Assembly (NCBI GenBank): GCA_039621445.1
Contig: CP154957.1
Coordinates: forward strand, 10,534,409-10,598,408
DNA length: 64,000 nt
Source: Euglena gracilis
Taxonomy: Eukaryota; Euglenida; Euglenophyceae; Euglenales
Direction of reading: 5' to 3'
Positions 1 through 10,903 of this stretch are shown here, piece by piece. The position numbers and the translations under genes are program-made. The notes under the pieces were generated by a model. The model made no database searches. It saw only the letters and a list, made by a program, of their open reading frames with translations, and was not told where the DNA came from. Numbering within the stretch: position 1 is the first letter of the stretch; every line of letters starts with the position of its first letter.

Positions 1-478
1 GCCGGGTATGGGACACTATCGGGGGGGGGGCATGGCACTTAAATTTCAGGCCTTTTGAAAACTTTTGGCAATTGCTAACAGGGTTCCGCAATATCGTGGA
101 GGCTTTAAAAATGCTGGCGTTGCGACTACCGTGGGTTGCCACCCGGTCGGTTCCCTCGTAAGCTAGACATGCATATGCCCCATACTACCCTATGCCGTCG
201 AAAACCCGTCTTTTTGATTTTCGACAACGGTTTTAAACTGATTTAAAACGATGTTTTAAACGACCTTCAAAGGACGAGGTCCACACTGCTTCTGGGTCCG
301 ATATTCCGAGGCCTCAATGGCGGATGGGCAAAAATACCTGGTCCCACGTGCTCTCAACAATTCCCATTCCGAGGAGATCTTGTACGGCTTCTTGCAGTGC
401 CCTCAGGATGAGCGCGGAGTCCCCTGCGCTCTCTCCGTTGACTGGAGGTGGTGCACCACCCGGCATCAAGGCAACGGG
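1..478. other. No gene seen; G-tract fragment at left edge
   Basis: Bases 22-36 are a G tract followed by CATGG, the same order as the right end of the TTACCATG-type foldback elements at 3.6 and 7.4 kb, so the window may start inside such an element. The rest is unremarkable mixed-composition DNA. Open frames here lack strong codon bias. Confidence 0.4.
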
Positions 479-651
479 GCCCAAGTACTAGGGGGGGGGG
501 GTTCCCGCGGGACCCCCCTGTCAGGTTGCGAGCCAACCGGAACGGTCGAGGTCGAGGGGGGGGTCTGGGGTGTGGGCTAAGAAATTTTGTTGGGGAGCCT
601 AGGTACCGGGGGGGGGGGGGGGGGGCCCCGCGAGACCCCCCCCCCCAAGCC
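479..651. repeat. G/C-tract inverted-repeat element
   Basis: Starts GTACTAG plus a G tract, passes CCCGCGGGACCCCCC, and ends with an 18-base G tract, GCCCCGCGAG and a C tract. The G tracts and C tracts can pair with each other. No coding signal. It resembles the other G-tract elements of the window but no second copy was recognised. Confidence 0.45.
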
Positions 652-1007
652 ACGGGCCACCAGCCCGACATACGCAGCGTGGTTCTGCGTAAACAACCGC
701 AGCACGCCAATTACCCGAGACAGCATCTCGCTCTCCGGCACCATATCACGTGACAGGAGATGCAACCATTGCGCTTGACAGCAGGGATAGGTTTATGACA
801 GGGTCATTATTTTTTTGACGCAGTGTCGAAAAACAGCCTCTGGCACTGTCAAAAACTGTCAAGAAGGCGATTCCTAATTCACTGGGCCGCCCTGAAGACA
901 AGGTGAGAAACTGCTTCCAGTATGCGTTGTCAAACGGCTGTCATCCTCGAATCCGCGTCCGCATGTAGGAAGGAACATGGAACCTTCCTTTCTTTTGGGG
1001 GTGGTTT

Positions 1008-1081
1008 GGGATGCGGGGGGGGGGGCACGCGTGGGGGGGCGCGGGGGGGGGGGGCGGGGGGGGGGGGGACGCGGGGGGACA
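1008..1081. repeat. ACGCGGGGG-type G-tract array
   Basis: Repeated units of the form (A/G)CGCG plus 6-13 G. A reverse-complement relative with four CGCGTCCCCCC units lies at 9,079-9,136, and a related GTCGCGGGGG array at 1,208-1,271. Spaced G tracts could form G-quadruplexes (inference). Confidence 0.6.
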
Positions 1082-1207
1082 TGTGACCTATTTTAGGAAT
1101 TTTTGTGTCCAAAAATAGATCCACTTAGGAATTTATGACACATTTTTGGCATTTTTGATTCCTAATTTGGGTGCCATTTCCTAATTAGGTGCCATTTTAT
1201 GGGTATT

Positions 1208-1271
1208 TCCAGGTGTGGGTCGCGGGGGGGGGGTCGCGGGGGGGTCGCGGGGGGGGGGGTCGCGGGGGACA
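1208..1271. repeat. GTCGCGGGGG tandem array
   Basis: Four GTCGCG units separated by G tracts of 7-11 bases. The complementary form (CGCGACCCC units) occurs at 3,993-4,040. Confidence 0.6.
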
Positions 1272-1364
1272 CCCCCACTGGAAGGTTTGCTCTTGATTTG
1301 CTCTACGAATCAAGAGCAGAAAATCAACGGAATCAGGGCGGGATTGAGGTTGAGGATTTCAAAA

Positions 1365-2390
1365 AAAGTTCAACCTCAATGTCAACAACCTCAACCACAA
1401 CCTCAACCTCAATGTTACCTCAATGTCCAAAATTCAAAAAAATGAATTCACAAAAAGTATGGATTGGACCATCTCCTCTTCTAAAACCTTCCTCAAAGGC
1501 AATTTTGACAGCTTTTATGACAAATTACAACATATGTGGGTGGAAACAAGAAAAAATGGTGGGGTGCCGATTAAAAACTTGAAATAAGTGACCAATTGCC
1601 CAATTTTTGAAAAAATCCAGGTAATTTGCCTCTCTTTGTAACACTCTTTTTCAATTCTCTTTGTTGCTGAGTCGTATTCTTTGGATTTTCGCATTGAGGT
1701 GGCATTGAGGAAAGATGGAGGTTGGAAAACCTCAACCTCAACCTCAACCTCGGCCTCTATATCAAGAACTGTGTTGCTAACCCAGCCTCTGTCCTGAGGC
1801 CTGGGAATACAGAAATATGATGCATAGACATTGCAGGCTAAGATTGCAATAGCAAACACAAAAAAACAGTGGAACTCTGCCCCGGCAATGGGGAATTGGT
1901 TCGCCAAAACGACAGCGAACAGACATGGCTGTGCCATGTGGTCAGAAAGTGCAAATAGGTCAAATGGCCGAAGTTGTCCGAGCACGGGCATAGGCTGCGT
2001 TGAAAAACCGACAAAAAATTCGGAAACTGAATTTGTGCACTCGGGACGATGCCAGACACCGGACCTGTTTGCTTGTACATGAGGGTCAACGCATTCACGT
2101 TGGTCTTCGGTGTTGGGGGACTCCAATCTCGAACAGGAACACCAGCACCTGAGGCCTGGTGCTGTTGTAACACAGCCTCAAAAAACTGCAATGTCTTTTT
2201 TTCGTTGGTATGACGGAGGCTGTGTTAGCAACCCATGCCTCAGGACAAAGGCTGTGTTACATAACACAGCCTTTGTCAAGCCCTGAGGCCTGCGTTACTA
2301 ATACAGCCTCTGTCCCGAGGCCTGGTGCTGGTAACACAGCCTCAACCTCAATACGTCAACCTCAATCCAGCCTTGACAGAATGCAGGGCT
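1365..2390. repeat. AACCTC microsatellite and CTGAGGCCTGGTG repeat cluster
   Basis: Short (CAACCT)n runs occur at about 1,368-1,425, 1,725-1,760 and 2,340-2,380. Between them the segments CTGAGGCCTGG and AACACAGCCTC recur in both orientations (about 1,768-1,803, 2,150-2,180, 2,213-2,330), giving local inverted repeats. No gene recognised. Confidence 0.5.
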
Positions 2391-2780
2391 CTGTGAACAC
2401 CTGAAACTCACAAACGGCTAAATCATCGGACAAAAGGTAGTCTGGTTTCACACATCGGAACAAATTCTCTTCGTGCAGCATTTCAAGGCGTGCAAATGAG
2501 GTGTCGGACGAAGGGGTTGCGAGGACTCTTTTTTGCTAGGCTGTTTGGCATTCAAATCACATTCCCGTCCAACAGCTGATGGAAAGATATGCAACGAAAA
2601 TACACTGCCATGGAACGTGTCTGATGACACCCTATCATGCATCCATTTCTGAGAAGCAAAAACTCACGTCAGAAAATGGTCCCAGTGAGGATGAAAAAAA
2701 TGAATGAATGAAATGAAAGAATGTGCTTCTGTTTTCTGTTTTTGTTCTGTCTTCCCTGCAAATAGCCCCTTTTTTAACAC
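2391..2780. other. No gene seen
   Basis: Mixed sequence with no convincing coding bias, splice pair or repeat that I could recognise. Confidence 0.4.
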
Positions 2781-3290
2781 TTTTTGTTAACCCAGGCACC
2801 TGCAACACTCACCCCCTCCCCCGGTTTTGTGCCTCATTTTGGGGATCACACCTTGGCCGAGATGGAGGAAACATTTTGAGTCCAATTGATGCCACAGGTC
2901 TGGGGATTATTTTGTAGTTTGCTGCCACATTGCAGCCACACAGTTTGGTGCCCAGGTGGGGGGCAACATTTTCCTGCCACAACTTGGCCACATCTGGGTG
3001 AAGCATTTTGCCTCAGCAGTTTCCTGGCACAGCTGTGGGCCACAAATCTTGGCCACGGATGGGGGAAACATTTTGTGTTTTGATTGCCACATTTTGGGGC
3101 AGTTTGGTGCAACAGGTGGGGGCAACATTTTGGTCCCACAAGTTGGTCACAGTTGGGGGAAACATTTCGTGTGCAGTTTTTTGGTACAGTTTGGGGGCGA
3201 GTTTGGTGCCCCTGCTTGTGGGCAGTTTTGTGCCCCATCTCGGGCAAGTTTTGTGCCACAGGTGGGGGAGGGCCTGTTGCATATTTTTTC
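2781..3290. repeat. Degenerate tandem repeat with GGCAACATTTTG
   Basis: The phrase GGG(C/A)AACATTTTG recurs at about 2,868, 2,962, 3,062, 3,120 and 3,157, interleaved with TTTGGTGCC and GCCACA(A/G)TTGG variants. Several frames stay open because the repeat lacks stops. The apparent ORFs are not supported by codon bias. Confidence 0.5.
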
Positions 3291-3327
3291 GGGTGGTCCT
3301 GTCCAAAACCCCTCTCGACAAGGAAGT

Positions 3328-3540
3328 TACCACCTCCCCCCCCCCCCCTAATTGACCGTGGTCAATTAGTGGGGCTGCTCAATTAGGGGGGGCGTCAATT
3401 AGGGGGGGGGTACCGTCAATTAGGGGGTGCTTCAGCACAGAATCCCCCCGGGCAGTCAATTAGGGGGGGGGTCGAAAAATTTTCCCCGGGGCGTTTGGTC
3501 AATAAGGGGGGGGGGTCAATTAGGGGGGGGGAGGTGGTAC
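3328..3540. mobile_element. Foldback element, unit TAATTGACC
   Basis: Left end reads TTACCACCTCCCC and right end GGGGAGGTGGTAC, an inverted terminal repeat. Just inside the left end is CTAATTGACC. The right part has about seven GGTCAATTAGGGGG-like units separated by G tracts. No coding capacity, so presumably a non-autonomous (MITE-like) element, but the transposase family is unknown. Confidence 0.65.
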
Positions 3541-3573
3541 ACACACATTTTTTCTCCGGTTCGAGGCCGCGGC

Positions 3574-3687
3574 TTACCATGCCCCCCCATATAAGACCCC
3601 CCCTCGGGAGCCAAAATCCCAGGGGGGGGTCTTATATGGGGGGGGGTCTTATATGGGGGGGGTCTTATATGGGGGGGGGCATGGTAA
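3574..3687. mobile_element. Foldback element, unit ATATAAGACC
   Basis: Begins TTACCATGCCCCCC and ends GGGGGGCATGGTAA, a near-perfect terminal inverted repeat. One ATATAAGACC unit lies at the left and three GGTCTTATATGGGG units at the right. It lies 33 bp after the previous foldback element, which has a different unit but the same design. Confidence 0.7.
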
Positions 3688-3992
3688 TCGCTCCTCACAT
3701 TCCTCGAAGGGAGGGGGGAAGAAATATCGCCGCCGGCAGATACCTTTTGGCGGGACGGAGGGCCCCGGGTGGCTTTCCATACTAAAGCGACAAATTCCCT
3801 TTGCGCAGACCCCCCCTCATTGAACAAAAAACGACCTAAATACAAAATGTTTTAATCTCTGCAATAAAAAACGAGTTTTAAACGACAAACGACTAAAATA
3901 CCGGACGATGCTTGGTGGAGGCAGTTGGGTCACAGTCTCGCGACGTTGCATGTGAGGTCACATTGGTCACACGTGACCCATCAAAACTGCTG

Positions 3993-4040
3993 TGTTCCCC
4001 CCGCGACCCCCCCCCCCCCCGCGACCCCGCCCGCGACCCG
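3993..4040. repeat. CGCGACCCC array
   Basis: Three to four CGCGACC units separated by C tracts, the reverse complement of the array at 1,208-1,271. Confidence 0.5.
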
Positions 4041-4642
4041 TACACCCCCAGTAGGCGACGACAAGGCAAAAATAATTCCTTCATTTTGGTCCCAAGCGGC
4101 AGCCATTCTGGCAGCAGTCATAGCTGGGTGGACACTCTTCGGAGCTGTGATCTTGTTGATCAGCTCCCAGGGGTAGAATGTGCGAGATCACAAATTCCGT
4201 GGAGTGACAGGCTGCATTTTCAAAACTGTCCAATACTGTTTTTGCAATTTGAAATGGAACCTTCGAATCCCAATGTCCGGTTTTGCGAGTTTTGAGACAC
4301 GTTGTTTCATCCAAAAATGGGACCCAAAAACGACCCCCAAAAAATGCCATTAATTCTGGAATGGGTCGTGGGTTGCGCGATCGCGCAAAGGCAAGTAACA
4401 CCTGGTGTGTGAGATATATTAGGAATCTGCAGTTTTGCGAATCGCGAAGTGTTTAAAACTATGCCCTGAAAATTTTCAGTGTTTTAAACAAAAGGGCAAC
4501 TGTTTCTGTTTTAAACGCTTTATATTCAATGCCTGACCTCCACGCAATTATTTGGGCATCCCTCAAAATTTGTGTGTATTTTTCCTTTGGGTGATGAAAA
4601 AAATGTGTCCCGCCAATATTTGGGACGCGGGGGCGGGGCAAA

Positions 4643-5085
4643 CACCCTTTAGGGTGGAGACAGCCGGTGCAAAGGAGCTCATGAACGCTATCAGCCCAGG
4701 TGCCATACTGCCCAGCAGGCAACACCTGTCGAGACATTTGCTGTCCCGTGAACACAATTGTTGCATGGACATGTGAAAACTCATCTCACTGGTTGTCAAG
4801 TCACTCTCACCTTGGATGGCTGGACCTCACCCGCTCAAGTGCCCTTCATTGGCCTTGCACTAAACGAGTACCTGTTGACTTGATTGACACAAAGCTCAGC
4901 ACACCATTAAGGCCATGACAGAAATGACCTGTCAAAAGATTGTGGAGTACGTAGGCAAATTTGTATGCGCCATCATGGGGGATATGACCAGAACGAGAGA
5001 TAACTTCACCGCTGCCACCGTACCGGAGATCATCCCCATGCCCTGCCAAGCAGGGATGGGGCTGGTCAAAAATGACCACGACACC
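4643..5085 (+). pseudogene. hAT-superfamily transposase relic
   Basis: The frame around 4,643-4,760 reads ELMNAISPGAILPSRQHLSR, matching the hAT pattern of a short helix, then a proline, then lP-R--ls. About 30 bases later, in another frame, comes QVTLTLDGWTSPAQVPFIGL, the hAT block around the first catalytic aspartate (LTLDGWTS). This frame stops soon after EYLL, and a third frame continues with a weak helical segment. At least two frame breaks are needed, and neither the BED zinc finger nor the C-terminal dimerisation domain was found. It is a decayed fragment. Its family matches the CAGGG-ended MITEs at 19.6 and 42.2 kb, which such a transposase could have mobilised (inference). Confidence 0.65.
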
Positions 5086-6450
5086 GTTGAAAAAAGTAAA
5101 AGACGTCTTTTGTCCCAACCTCCCCCTTTGTTTTTTTTTTCATGGGCCGCGCCATTTGCCTTGGGAGAATGAAAGAGTTCTCAATGGTCACCACAACTGC
5201 CACCCACGAAGCCTTTTTTTGAGTTGAGAAGAAATTTTTTGAGGCGCTTTTTTTGGTCTAAAAGGCCATTTTTTGGTGTCAAAATTTTCATCTGTCTCGG
5301 GGGTGTACAGGGGGGGGGGGAGTCCCCAAAAACCCCAACTGTACTGCCGTCGCCCCAATCATTGTGCAAAAAAAAATGTGACTTCGTATTGCTTTTTGTC
5401 ATTGAAACAAACCAGCTGCGACTTGCTGTGTGAAGATATCACACGAAGGCATCGCAACACAGGTGCGCCGAAAGACATGGCCTTGGACAATTGTGAGTTT
5501 CATGAACCAGGAAGCCTCTTTTGAATAAAAAATACCAAACCAACAACCCCCCCCCCCAGCCCGGGGGGTGTTCGGAAGCTCAATCAAAAAAATAAACAAT
5601 TCAATCAAAGAAAGGTCTTTGGATTACCAGAAGAAGAGGAAAGAAGGAGGTACCAAAAAAAAGGAGGTGTTCATCCGCTCCCCCCCCCCCCCCCGCTACC
5701 CCTTTTTTGCCCAGGCTCCCCCCCCTACTGCTTTAGAGGCACCCCCCAAAGAGTTGGCCAAAAATACCGCCCCCCCCCCCAATTTTTGAATTATTTGGCT
5801 ACGGACCCCAGGTTCTGGCTGAATTCAGGGACAAACGGCCGCAAAAAAAGGGAATTTTGGGGGCGCATGTGCCAATTATTACCGGAGTTCCGGGTGACTG
5901 TTCCCCCTCACTCGGCCTACCGGGGAGCCTATTCCGCGCACAATCACCGAACCGGCAAGAGGGAGAAGCTTCGGGTTGGAGTTTTCCCATCCAGGCTTCT
6001 TCTTTTTCAAATCATTTTCAAAAAGATGGAGCATGTTCCAAGTTTTTGGACGGACGGATCCGTCGTGGACACGTTACCCAAGGCCAGACAGGGTTTTACA
6101 ACACGGCGTCTCTCCGGAAACACACGGCATAACAGCGCACTAATTTTTTTGTGCTTTCTACCAGATGACAAAAAGAAACCACCTTCCGGTTTTTTTCCAC
6201 AGTGGGTTCCTTGCTTTAACACTGAGTTTGCTTCTCGGAGTGTCAAACACACGAATGAAGCAGTTTTCAGCCCAGTATTTCAGTAAAATGCTGGATCGCG
6301 AAGATTTTTGCGATCCTAACTGGCGCTTCGGCCGTGGAACGCGCGGTAATACAGCGCGCCTAAAATGGCCGCGTTCAAGCCTGAGCGGGAATTACCCACC
6401 CGTGGTATTTGTCGGTCCCCGGTAGGTTTCATCATAAAAGTATGTCGTAA
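5086..6450. other. No confident gene; C-tract spacer
   Basis: Holds C tracts (about 5,550, 5,681, 5,770), a G tract at 5,311 and AT-rich stretches. An open + frame at 5,786-6,286 has no recognisable domain and ordinary base composition, so I do not call it a gene. It could be the decayed front part of the transposase relic at 6.8 kb, but no motif supports this. Confidence 0.35.
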
Positions 6451-6650
6451 TGCAGGGGGGTGGAAAATATGCACCGTGCAGTTTTTGCAGATTTTTTTTG
6501 CAGTTTTCACGTTTTGGGTTTTTTTGCATTTTTTTTTGCAGTTTTTTGCAGTTTTCTTGCAGATTTTTTTCTGAAGAAACTGCACGCGCAGTTTTTTTTT
6601 GCAGTTTTTTTTTATCCAGTTTTGAAGAAACCTAAAAAATTGCTTGGAGG
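6450..6650. repeat. TTTTTTGCA array element
   Basis: Starts GCAGGGGGGTGG and then runs through many TTTTTTTGCAG units to about 6,610. It belongs to a family also seen at 7,945-8,041, 32,150-32,283, 37,182-37,338 and 40,080-40,490, in which a GCAGGGGGG or CCCCCCTGC edge borders the T-rich array. Confidence 0.55.
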
Positions 6651-6832
6651 GGGGGGGTACAAGAAGAATATATTTTTTGGACCCAAAAATGGACCCGTGG
6701 GGGGGGGGCTCCCCCAGAAAGTAGCAGCTGGGGGGGATCCTTAAAAAAAATGAAACCAAAAGGGAGTGTGGTGAAAAATTGGAAAGTTTTGTGTTTTTAA
6801 AGAAAACAAAGCGTCCTTGACTCCGGGAGGAA

Positions 6833-7231
6833 TTTTTGGGAGTACTTGGCAGAGTTGGTTCACATTCTGGACACACACTTTCCAAACAAGTGTTTCGTCC
6901 TCATCTCGGACAACTTTCGAGCTCATCAAGCCACAGTAATGGACATTTTTTTTGTACCACGAGGACACCTCTCCCTATCTTTGCCCCCTTACACCCCGAT
7001 GCTGAACCCCGTCGAGCATTGCTTTTCCATCTTCAAGCAGGGCACAAAGCAAGAAATCATTGCACGTTTCCAAGAGCTGTGTTCTATTGACAGGCTGCCT
7101 TGGGGAGAATGAAGAACAACGTGAGTTCGGGTGTGATTAAACCCGAAATCACTCCCGTAAAGGTGGCCAATGCCTTTGCACACACCATGTCTCTCATTCC
7201 TGCTTGCTCAATTTGCGCAGACATTCACTGA
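6833..7231 (+). pseudogene. Tc1/mariner (IS630-type) DDE transposase relic
   Basis: The open frame to 7,112 contains FVLISDNFRAHQ, the second catalytic aspartate block, and then LPPYTPMLNPVEHCFSIFK, the classic P-Y-(S/T)P-LNP-E block with the catalytic glutamate. After a stop at about 7,112 the reading shifts, and a tail (NNVSSGVIKPEITPV) resembles the C terminus. The region holding the first aspartate and the DNA-binding helix-turn-helix motifs is missing upstream, so the gene is truncated and inactive. Terminal inverted repeats were not identified. Confidence 0.75.
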
Positions 7232-7380
7232 CGAACAACATTTACGACTGCCATTGCCAGTTCCGTCTCCCAACAATTAGGAGTGACCGGTGAGCAACGA
7301 TCAACGCCCCGCCAACAAATTGCACCGCAAAATGCTGCAGGCGAACGTTCGTATATGGTGTATGTGCATTTTTTCCATAT

Positions 7381-7673
7381 TTACCATGCCCCCCCCCCCC
7401 CCCCGAGATAGGTACCCCCCCCCCCTGTTAGTCACCCTTGGCCAAATTCCCCTCCCAAGGGGGTGACTACCACCCCCCCCCCCCCATATTGTCCCACCGA
7501 CCTCTCCCCAGGAGGCCCGACGGGACAATATGGGGGGGGGACAATATGGGGGTACCAAAGGAAATTTCATTGACCGAGCCAAAAAAACCCCTCGTCGGCC
7601 GGGCCGAGGGACAATATGGGGGGGGGACAATATGGGGGGGGGGGGGGTAACTGGGGGGGGGGGGGGCACGGTA
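7381..7673. mobile_element. Nested foldback element, units TTAGTCACC and ATATTGTCC
   Basis: Opens TTACCATGCC plus a C tract and closes with a G tract plus GCACGGTAG. Inside, a CTGTTAGTCACC/GGGGTGACTAC pair (7,425-7,473) is followed by a second inverted pair made of ATATTGTCCC and repeated GGACAATATGGGGGG (7,485-7,645). This suggests one element inserted in, or built from, another. The core CCCACCGACCTCTCCCC is shared, inverted, with the element at 8.55-8.71 kb. Confidence 0.65.
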
Positions 7674-7944
7674 GAAAGGAAAATGTTTATCATCTTTGTG
7701 GGCATGGTTGGTCAAGTTTTGGTGCAGGAAAGGTGGTGTGGCCCGGCATCCAAACACATGACTTGCATTTCAATGCATAAAAAATATGTGCAGTGTTCCT
7801 TGTTTGATTGCTTCCATTTTTGTCGTCATAAGCTCCTAAGCTGCGCAAAAAAAGTTAGGTGAATTGGGGTGCTCATGTGGTTGCAATTTACGTTGTTTTG
7901 CATATGCACATCATTTTAGCTTGTTATTGCTATTTTTTGTTGAA

Positions 7945-8041
7945 GTGCAGTTTTTTTGCAGGTTTTTTTTGCAGTTTTTTGCAATTTTTTTTTTTGCATT
8001 TTTGCAGTTTTCCGGCCCGTGTGCAGTTTCTCCCCCCTGCC
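7945..8041. repeat. TTTTTTGCA array with CCCCCCTGC edge
   Basis: A run of GCAGTTTTTTT units ends in TTTCTCCCCCCTGCC, the mirror image of the edge at 6,450. The two may be the halves of one element split by later insertions, or separate copies. Confidence 0.5.
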
Positions 8042-8550
8042 TATAACGCCGATTGCTGACGCATGAGGGCTATCCCCCCCCCTGACTGAGGAAAACAAAA
8101 GCAGGTTGCTTGCGGCGAATTCCTCTGGGGTTTTCCCTCGGAGTTTTGGGCTCCGTCCGCAAAAAAGGACATAAAACTTTTTGAGACCCCCCCACCCAAC
8201 CCCCCCCCCCCACCTGTGGCACCAAAACTGGTTCCCACCTGTGGCACTAAAAGTGCTCCCCAAACTGGGGCGGTCTCAAATAATTTCTTAAGAACCAAAG
8301 CCAAGATGTGGGCCCCAACAGAATGTGGGCTCAACAAAATGTTTTCATAACAAGAATGCCACAACAAAGCCTGTTTCAAATGCCCTTCGCAAAAAACAAT
8401 TAAACAACCTTGTTGAACTGCAGAAAGCAAAGGCGAACATTGCAACAAAGAAGAGAGCACAATTTACACCAACAGGGTCCTGTGCTTTTCTGTAAAATAC
8501 CAGACAAAAACAGTTTAAAATCTTTCACTTCATTACTCTTCGTCTCTTCT
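8042..8550. other. No gene seen
   Basis: Contains C tracts at about 8,188-8,210 and CACCTGTGGCAC(C/T)AAAA phrases related to the tandem repeat at 2.8-3.3 kb. No coding signal. Confidence 0.35.
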
Positions 8551-8705
8551 TGTCCTTATTGTCCCCCCCCCTTATTGTCCCTGGGCCCCGGCCGACGGGG
8601 GATTTTTTGGCCCGGCCAATGAAAATTCCTTTGGTACCCCCTTATTGTCCCCCCCCCTTATTGTCCGGTCGGGGAGAGGTCGGTGGGACAATAAGGGGGG
8701 GGGGG
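8551..8705. mobile_element. Foldback element, unit TTATTGTCC
   Basis: Two CTTATTGTCC units at the left, two more in the middle, and GGACAATAAGGGGGG at the right end, closing at GGGGGTAC. The middle GGGGAGAGGTCGGTGGG is the inverse of the core at 7,494-7,510, so the two elements are relatives in opposite orientation with slightly different units. Confidence 0.65.
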
Positions 8706-9300
8706 TACTTCAACCTGTGAGTCAAGGATGACAGATAAAAGACAAACAGATGACAAGCAAATGTGGTACCACTAAAAACATGACGCAATGGCAGTGAGGG
8801 GGTTCAATTTATAGAAAAACAGTTTTCAGGCGAAGGAAAGTAAATTGGAAAGCAAGAAAACACAGAATGCAAGGCCAAAATGTCCCCAAACCACCAGGCC
8901 CAAGACACAGAGCTGCAGCTGGAGCTCTGTGAAGTGGCAGCAAAAGTTCCAAAATTGTAAAACACGACTAGAAAACCATGAGATCGCTCAGAAAATGATA
9001 TTTGGCCGACCAAAGGATAAATTACATACAAATTTAGGTGACGCCAAAGAAAACGTGTGGGGGTGGTTGGGCCACAGTTCCCCCCCCCCCCCGCGTCCCC
9101 CCCGCGTCCCCCCCCCCGCGTCCCCCCCGCGTCCCGAACCACCATAAAAACAGAACGCCCCAACAGAAGACATGCCACACAAGAGGGACTCAAAATTGTC
9201 ACTGAGGGGACCAAAATTTGGAGAAAATCCCACATTTGAAGGTGGTCCAAATGCACTAGAAAAGACCAGTAGAATCATTCTTCAAAAGACACCTTTTGAT
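8706..9300. other. No gene seen; CGCGTCCC array at 9,079-9,136
   Basis: Mixed sequence with an array of four CGCGTCCCCC units, the complement of the array at 1,008-1,081. No coding bias. Confidence 0.45.
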
Positions 9301-9305
9301 ACGAA

Positions 9306-9419
9306 AACTGTGTCCAGAATGCCGGTTCGGGCGTGAAGTCGTGTTCCAGAACGCCTTCGGTTCTGGCGGCAGCAGCCGGTCTGGAACACGGCTTCACGCC
9401 CGAACCGGCGGACACAGTT
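9306..9419. repeat. Long hairpin (foldback) with 42-49-bp arms
   Basis: The left arm starts AACTGTGTCC and the right arm ends GGACACAGTT. Both arms carry TTCGGGCGTGAAG or its complement, and the loop is about 23 bases. It sits directly against the inverted-repeat element that follows and shares its CGCCCGAACCGGCG motif. Confidence 0.7.
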
Positions 9420-9420
9420 G

Positions 9421-10206
9421 TTGAGACCGTGGATTAGGGGCTCTGGCTTCACGCCCGAACCGGCGTCCAAGGAATCACGACCAATTTCGCCCTAAATACC
9501 CATTTTTTGAACATTTTTGAGCATTTTTGACCTCCTTTGGACGAATGGCCATGTCGACCGGCCGATTGAAGTTTTCACATATCTGATGCCATGTTACCCA
9601 TCAATCGAAAGCTCTTCTTAAGGGCTTTTGACAGATGGCCACAGGACTCAGCCATGATGCACACAGCGCTTATTTTCAGCGATCGTGTATTCCAAAATTT
9701 GACATCTTAATTTGTGAATTCTCACACCCCAGGTGCCAGACAGCATATCAATTGAAAGCTCTCCCCAAGACCTTTCACTTGGTACCCTCAGAACTCAGCC
9801 ACACTGCACAGCGCCCTGAAAATCGCCGATCGCATGTTCCAACCCTTTTCCGACCCTTTTCGCAAATTCCAAAATCTGCTGTTCACCTGCCATGTTGCCC
9901 CTTGATTGAAAGGTCTTCTCAGGGGCTTTCTGCAGATGGCCTTCGGTTTCAGCCGTGCTGCATGGTATTATATCTCAGAAATTCCCAAAATTTGGCCAAT
10001 CATTGCACAAAATACCCCAGTTTCTGGCCAAATACCCCCCCCCCCCCCCAAACTGCTCAAATATGATTTCCACATGTCTACAAACCATTTTGGACAGTTT
10101 TTGGCACTTTTTATTTTGGGTCCCCCAGACGTCGTCTTCCCGCCCGAACCGGCGTTCTGGACGCCGGTTCAGGCATGAAGCCAGAGCCCCAATACACGGT
10201 TTCAGA
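9421..10206. mobile_element. 786-bp inverted-repeat element with three internal tandem units
   Basis: Terminal inverted repeats of about 50 bp pair 9,421-9,470 with 10,158-10,206; the inner 33 bp differ at two positions. The interior holds three diverged tandem copies of a roughly 150-bp unit starting near 9,585, 9,731 and 9,887, recognisable by AT(T/C)GAAAG(C/G)TCT and ACTCAGCCA. No transposase. The target duplication is unclear. Confidence 0.7.
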
Positions 10207-10329
10207 TGGGCATACCTGCTTCAATCTTCAAAAAATCCTGCATGAATGCATTCCTTATCCTTCAAATAGCTTGTATCTGAAGTTAGAATGAACAAAAAAA
10301 AACGAATTCCAAGAGGGAGAAACACTTGT

Positions 10330-10446
10330 CGGCGCCTTTGGCGCCAAAGGAAAATGGCCACTTTGAGGGGGGATAAACCAAAATTTGCCAAACCTTTTGG
10401 CCACTTTGGGAGGGGGGGGACACTTTGAGGGGGGGGTGAGGGTAAT
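10330..10446. repeat. CACTTTGAGGGGG G-tract element
   Basis: Begins near GGCGCCTTTGGCGCC, a perfect palindrome. It then has repeated CCACTTTG(A/G)GGGGG units and ends GGTGAGGGTAATC, similar to the GGTAATC right ends of other foldback elements. Confidence 0.5.
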
Positions 10447-10903
10447 CGCGATTACTCCTTCAAAGCTTTTTTTTTGATTAATTGCCCTACTCTATCGGGG
10501 TCCAAAAAATCGATAGAAATGCCAGACATTGTGGGATATTTCCGGTGACCCCAAGTCCAGCCCTTGGAACCTCCTATTTGATGCCCATTTTTGCTTTGGC
10601 CCATTTCGACCGAGCTGTTTTTGGGCCATTTTGGGGCAAAAAAAAATCAAAATAGATCAAAAGTTCAAAATATGTCCAAAAGGGTCGCCACCTAGTTTAA
10701 AGGGGGGATTCATAATGCCTTCTTCACTCATCCGCAAATTGGACCCGGAAAGAGGCCTTTTCGAGCCAAGAAATACAAAACGCCCCGAAAAATGCCATTT
10801 CCCCCGGTGACCCCCTCCCCCGGTGACCCACTCCACCCCCGTTTTCACAGTTGCATGCACTACCATTTTCTATGGATTTGCTTTTTTTGGCTTTGTTTGG
10901 CAG
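10447..10903. other. No gene seen; dispersed repeat segment
   Basis: Segment 10,517-10,600 (TTTCCGGTGACCCC, AGCCCTTGGAACCTCC) is related to 31,350-31,400. Two CCCCCGGTGACCC phrases lie at about 10,800-10,825. No coding signal. Confidence 0.35.

Noticed and set aside
2846-3386. Several 100-137-residue frames with CPH/GNIF repeats
   Set aside because: Product of the degenerate GGCAACATTTTG repeat; all three + frames and - frames are open together.
5786-6286. 166-residue + strand open frame
   Set aside because: No motif, no bias, no splice signals; possibly decayed transposon sequence but unsupported.
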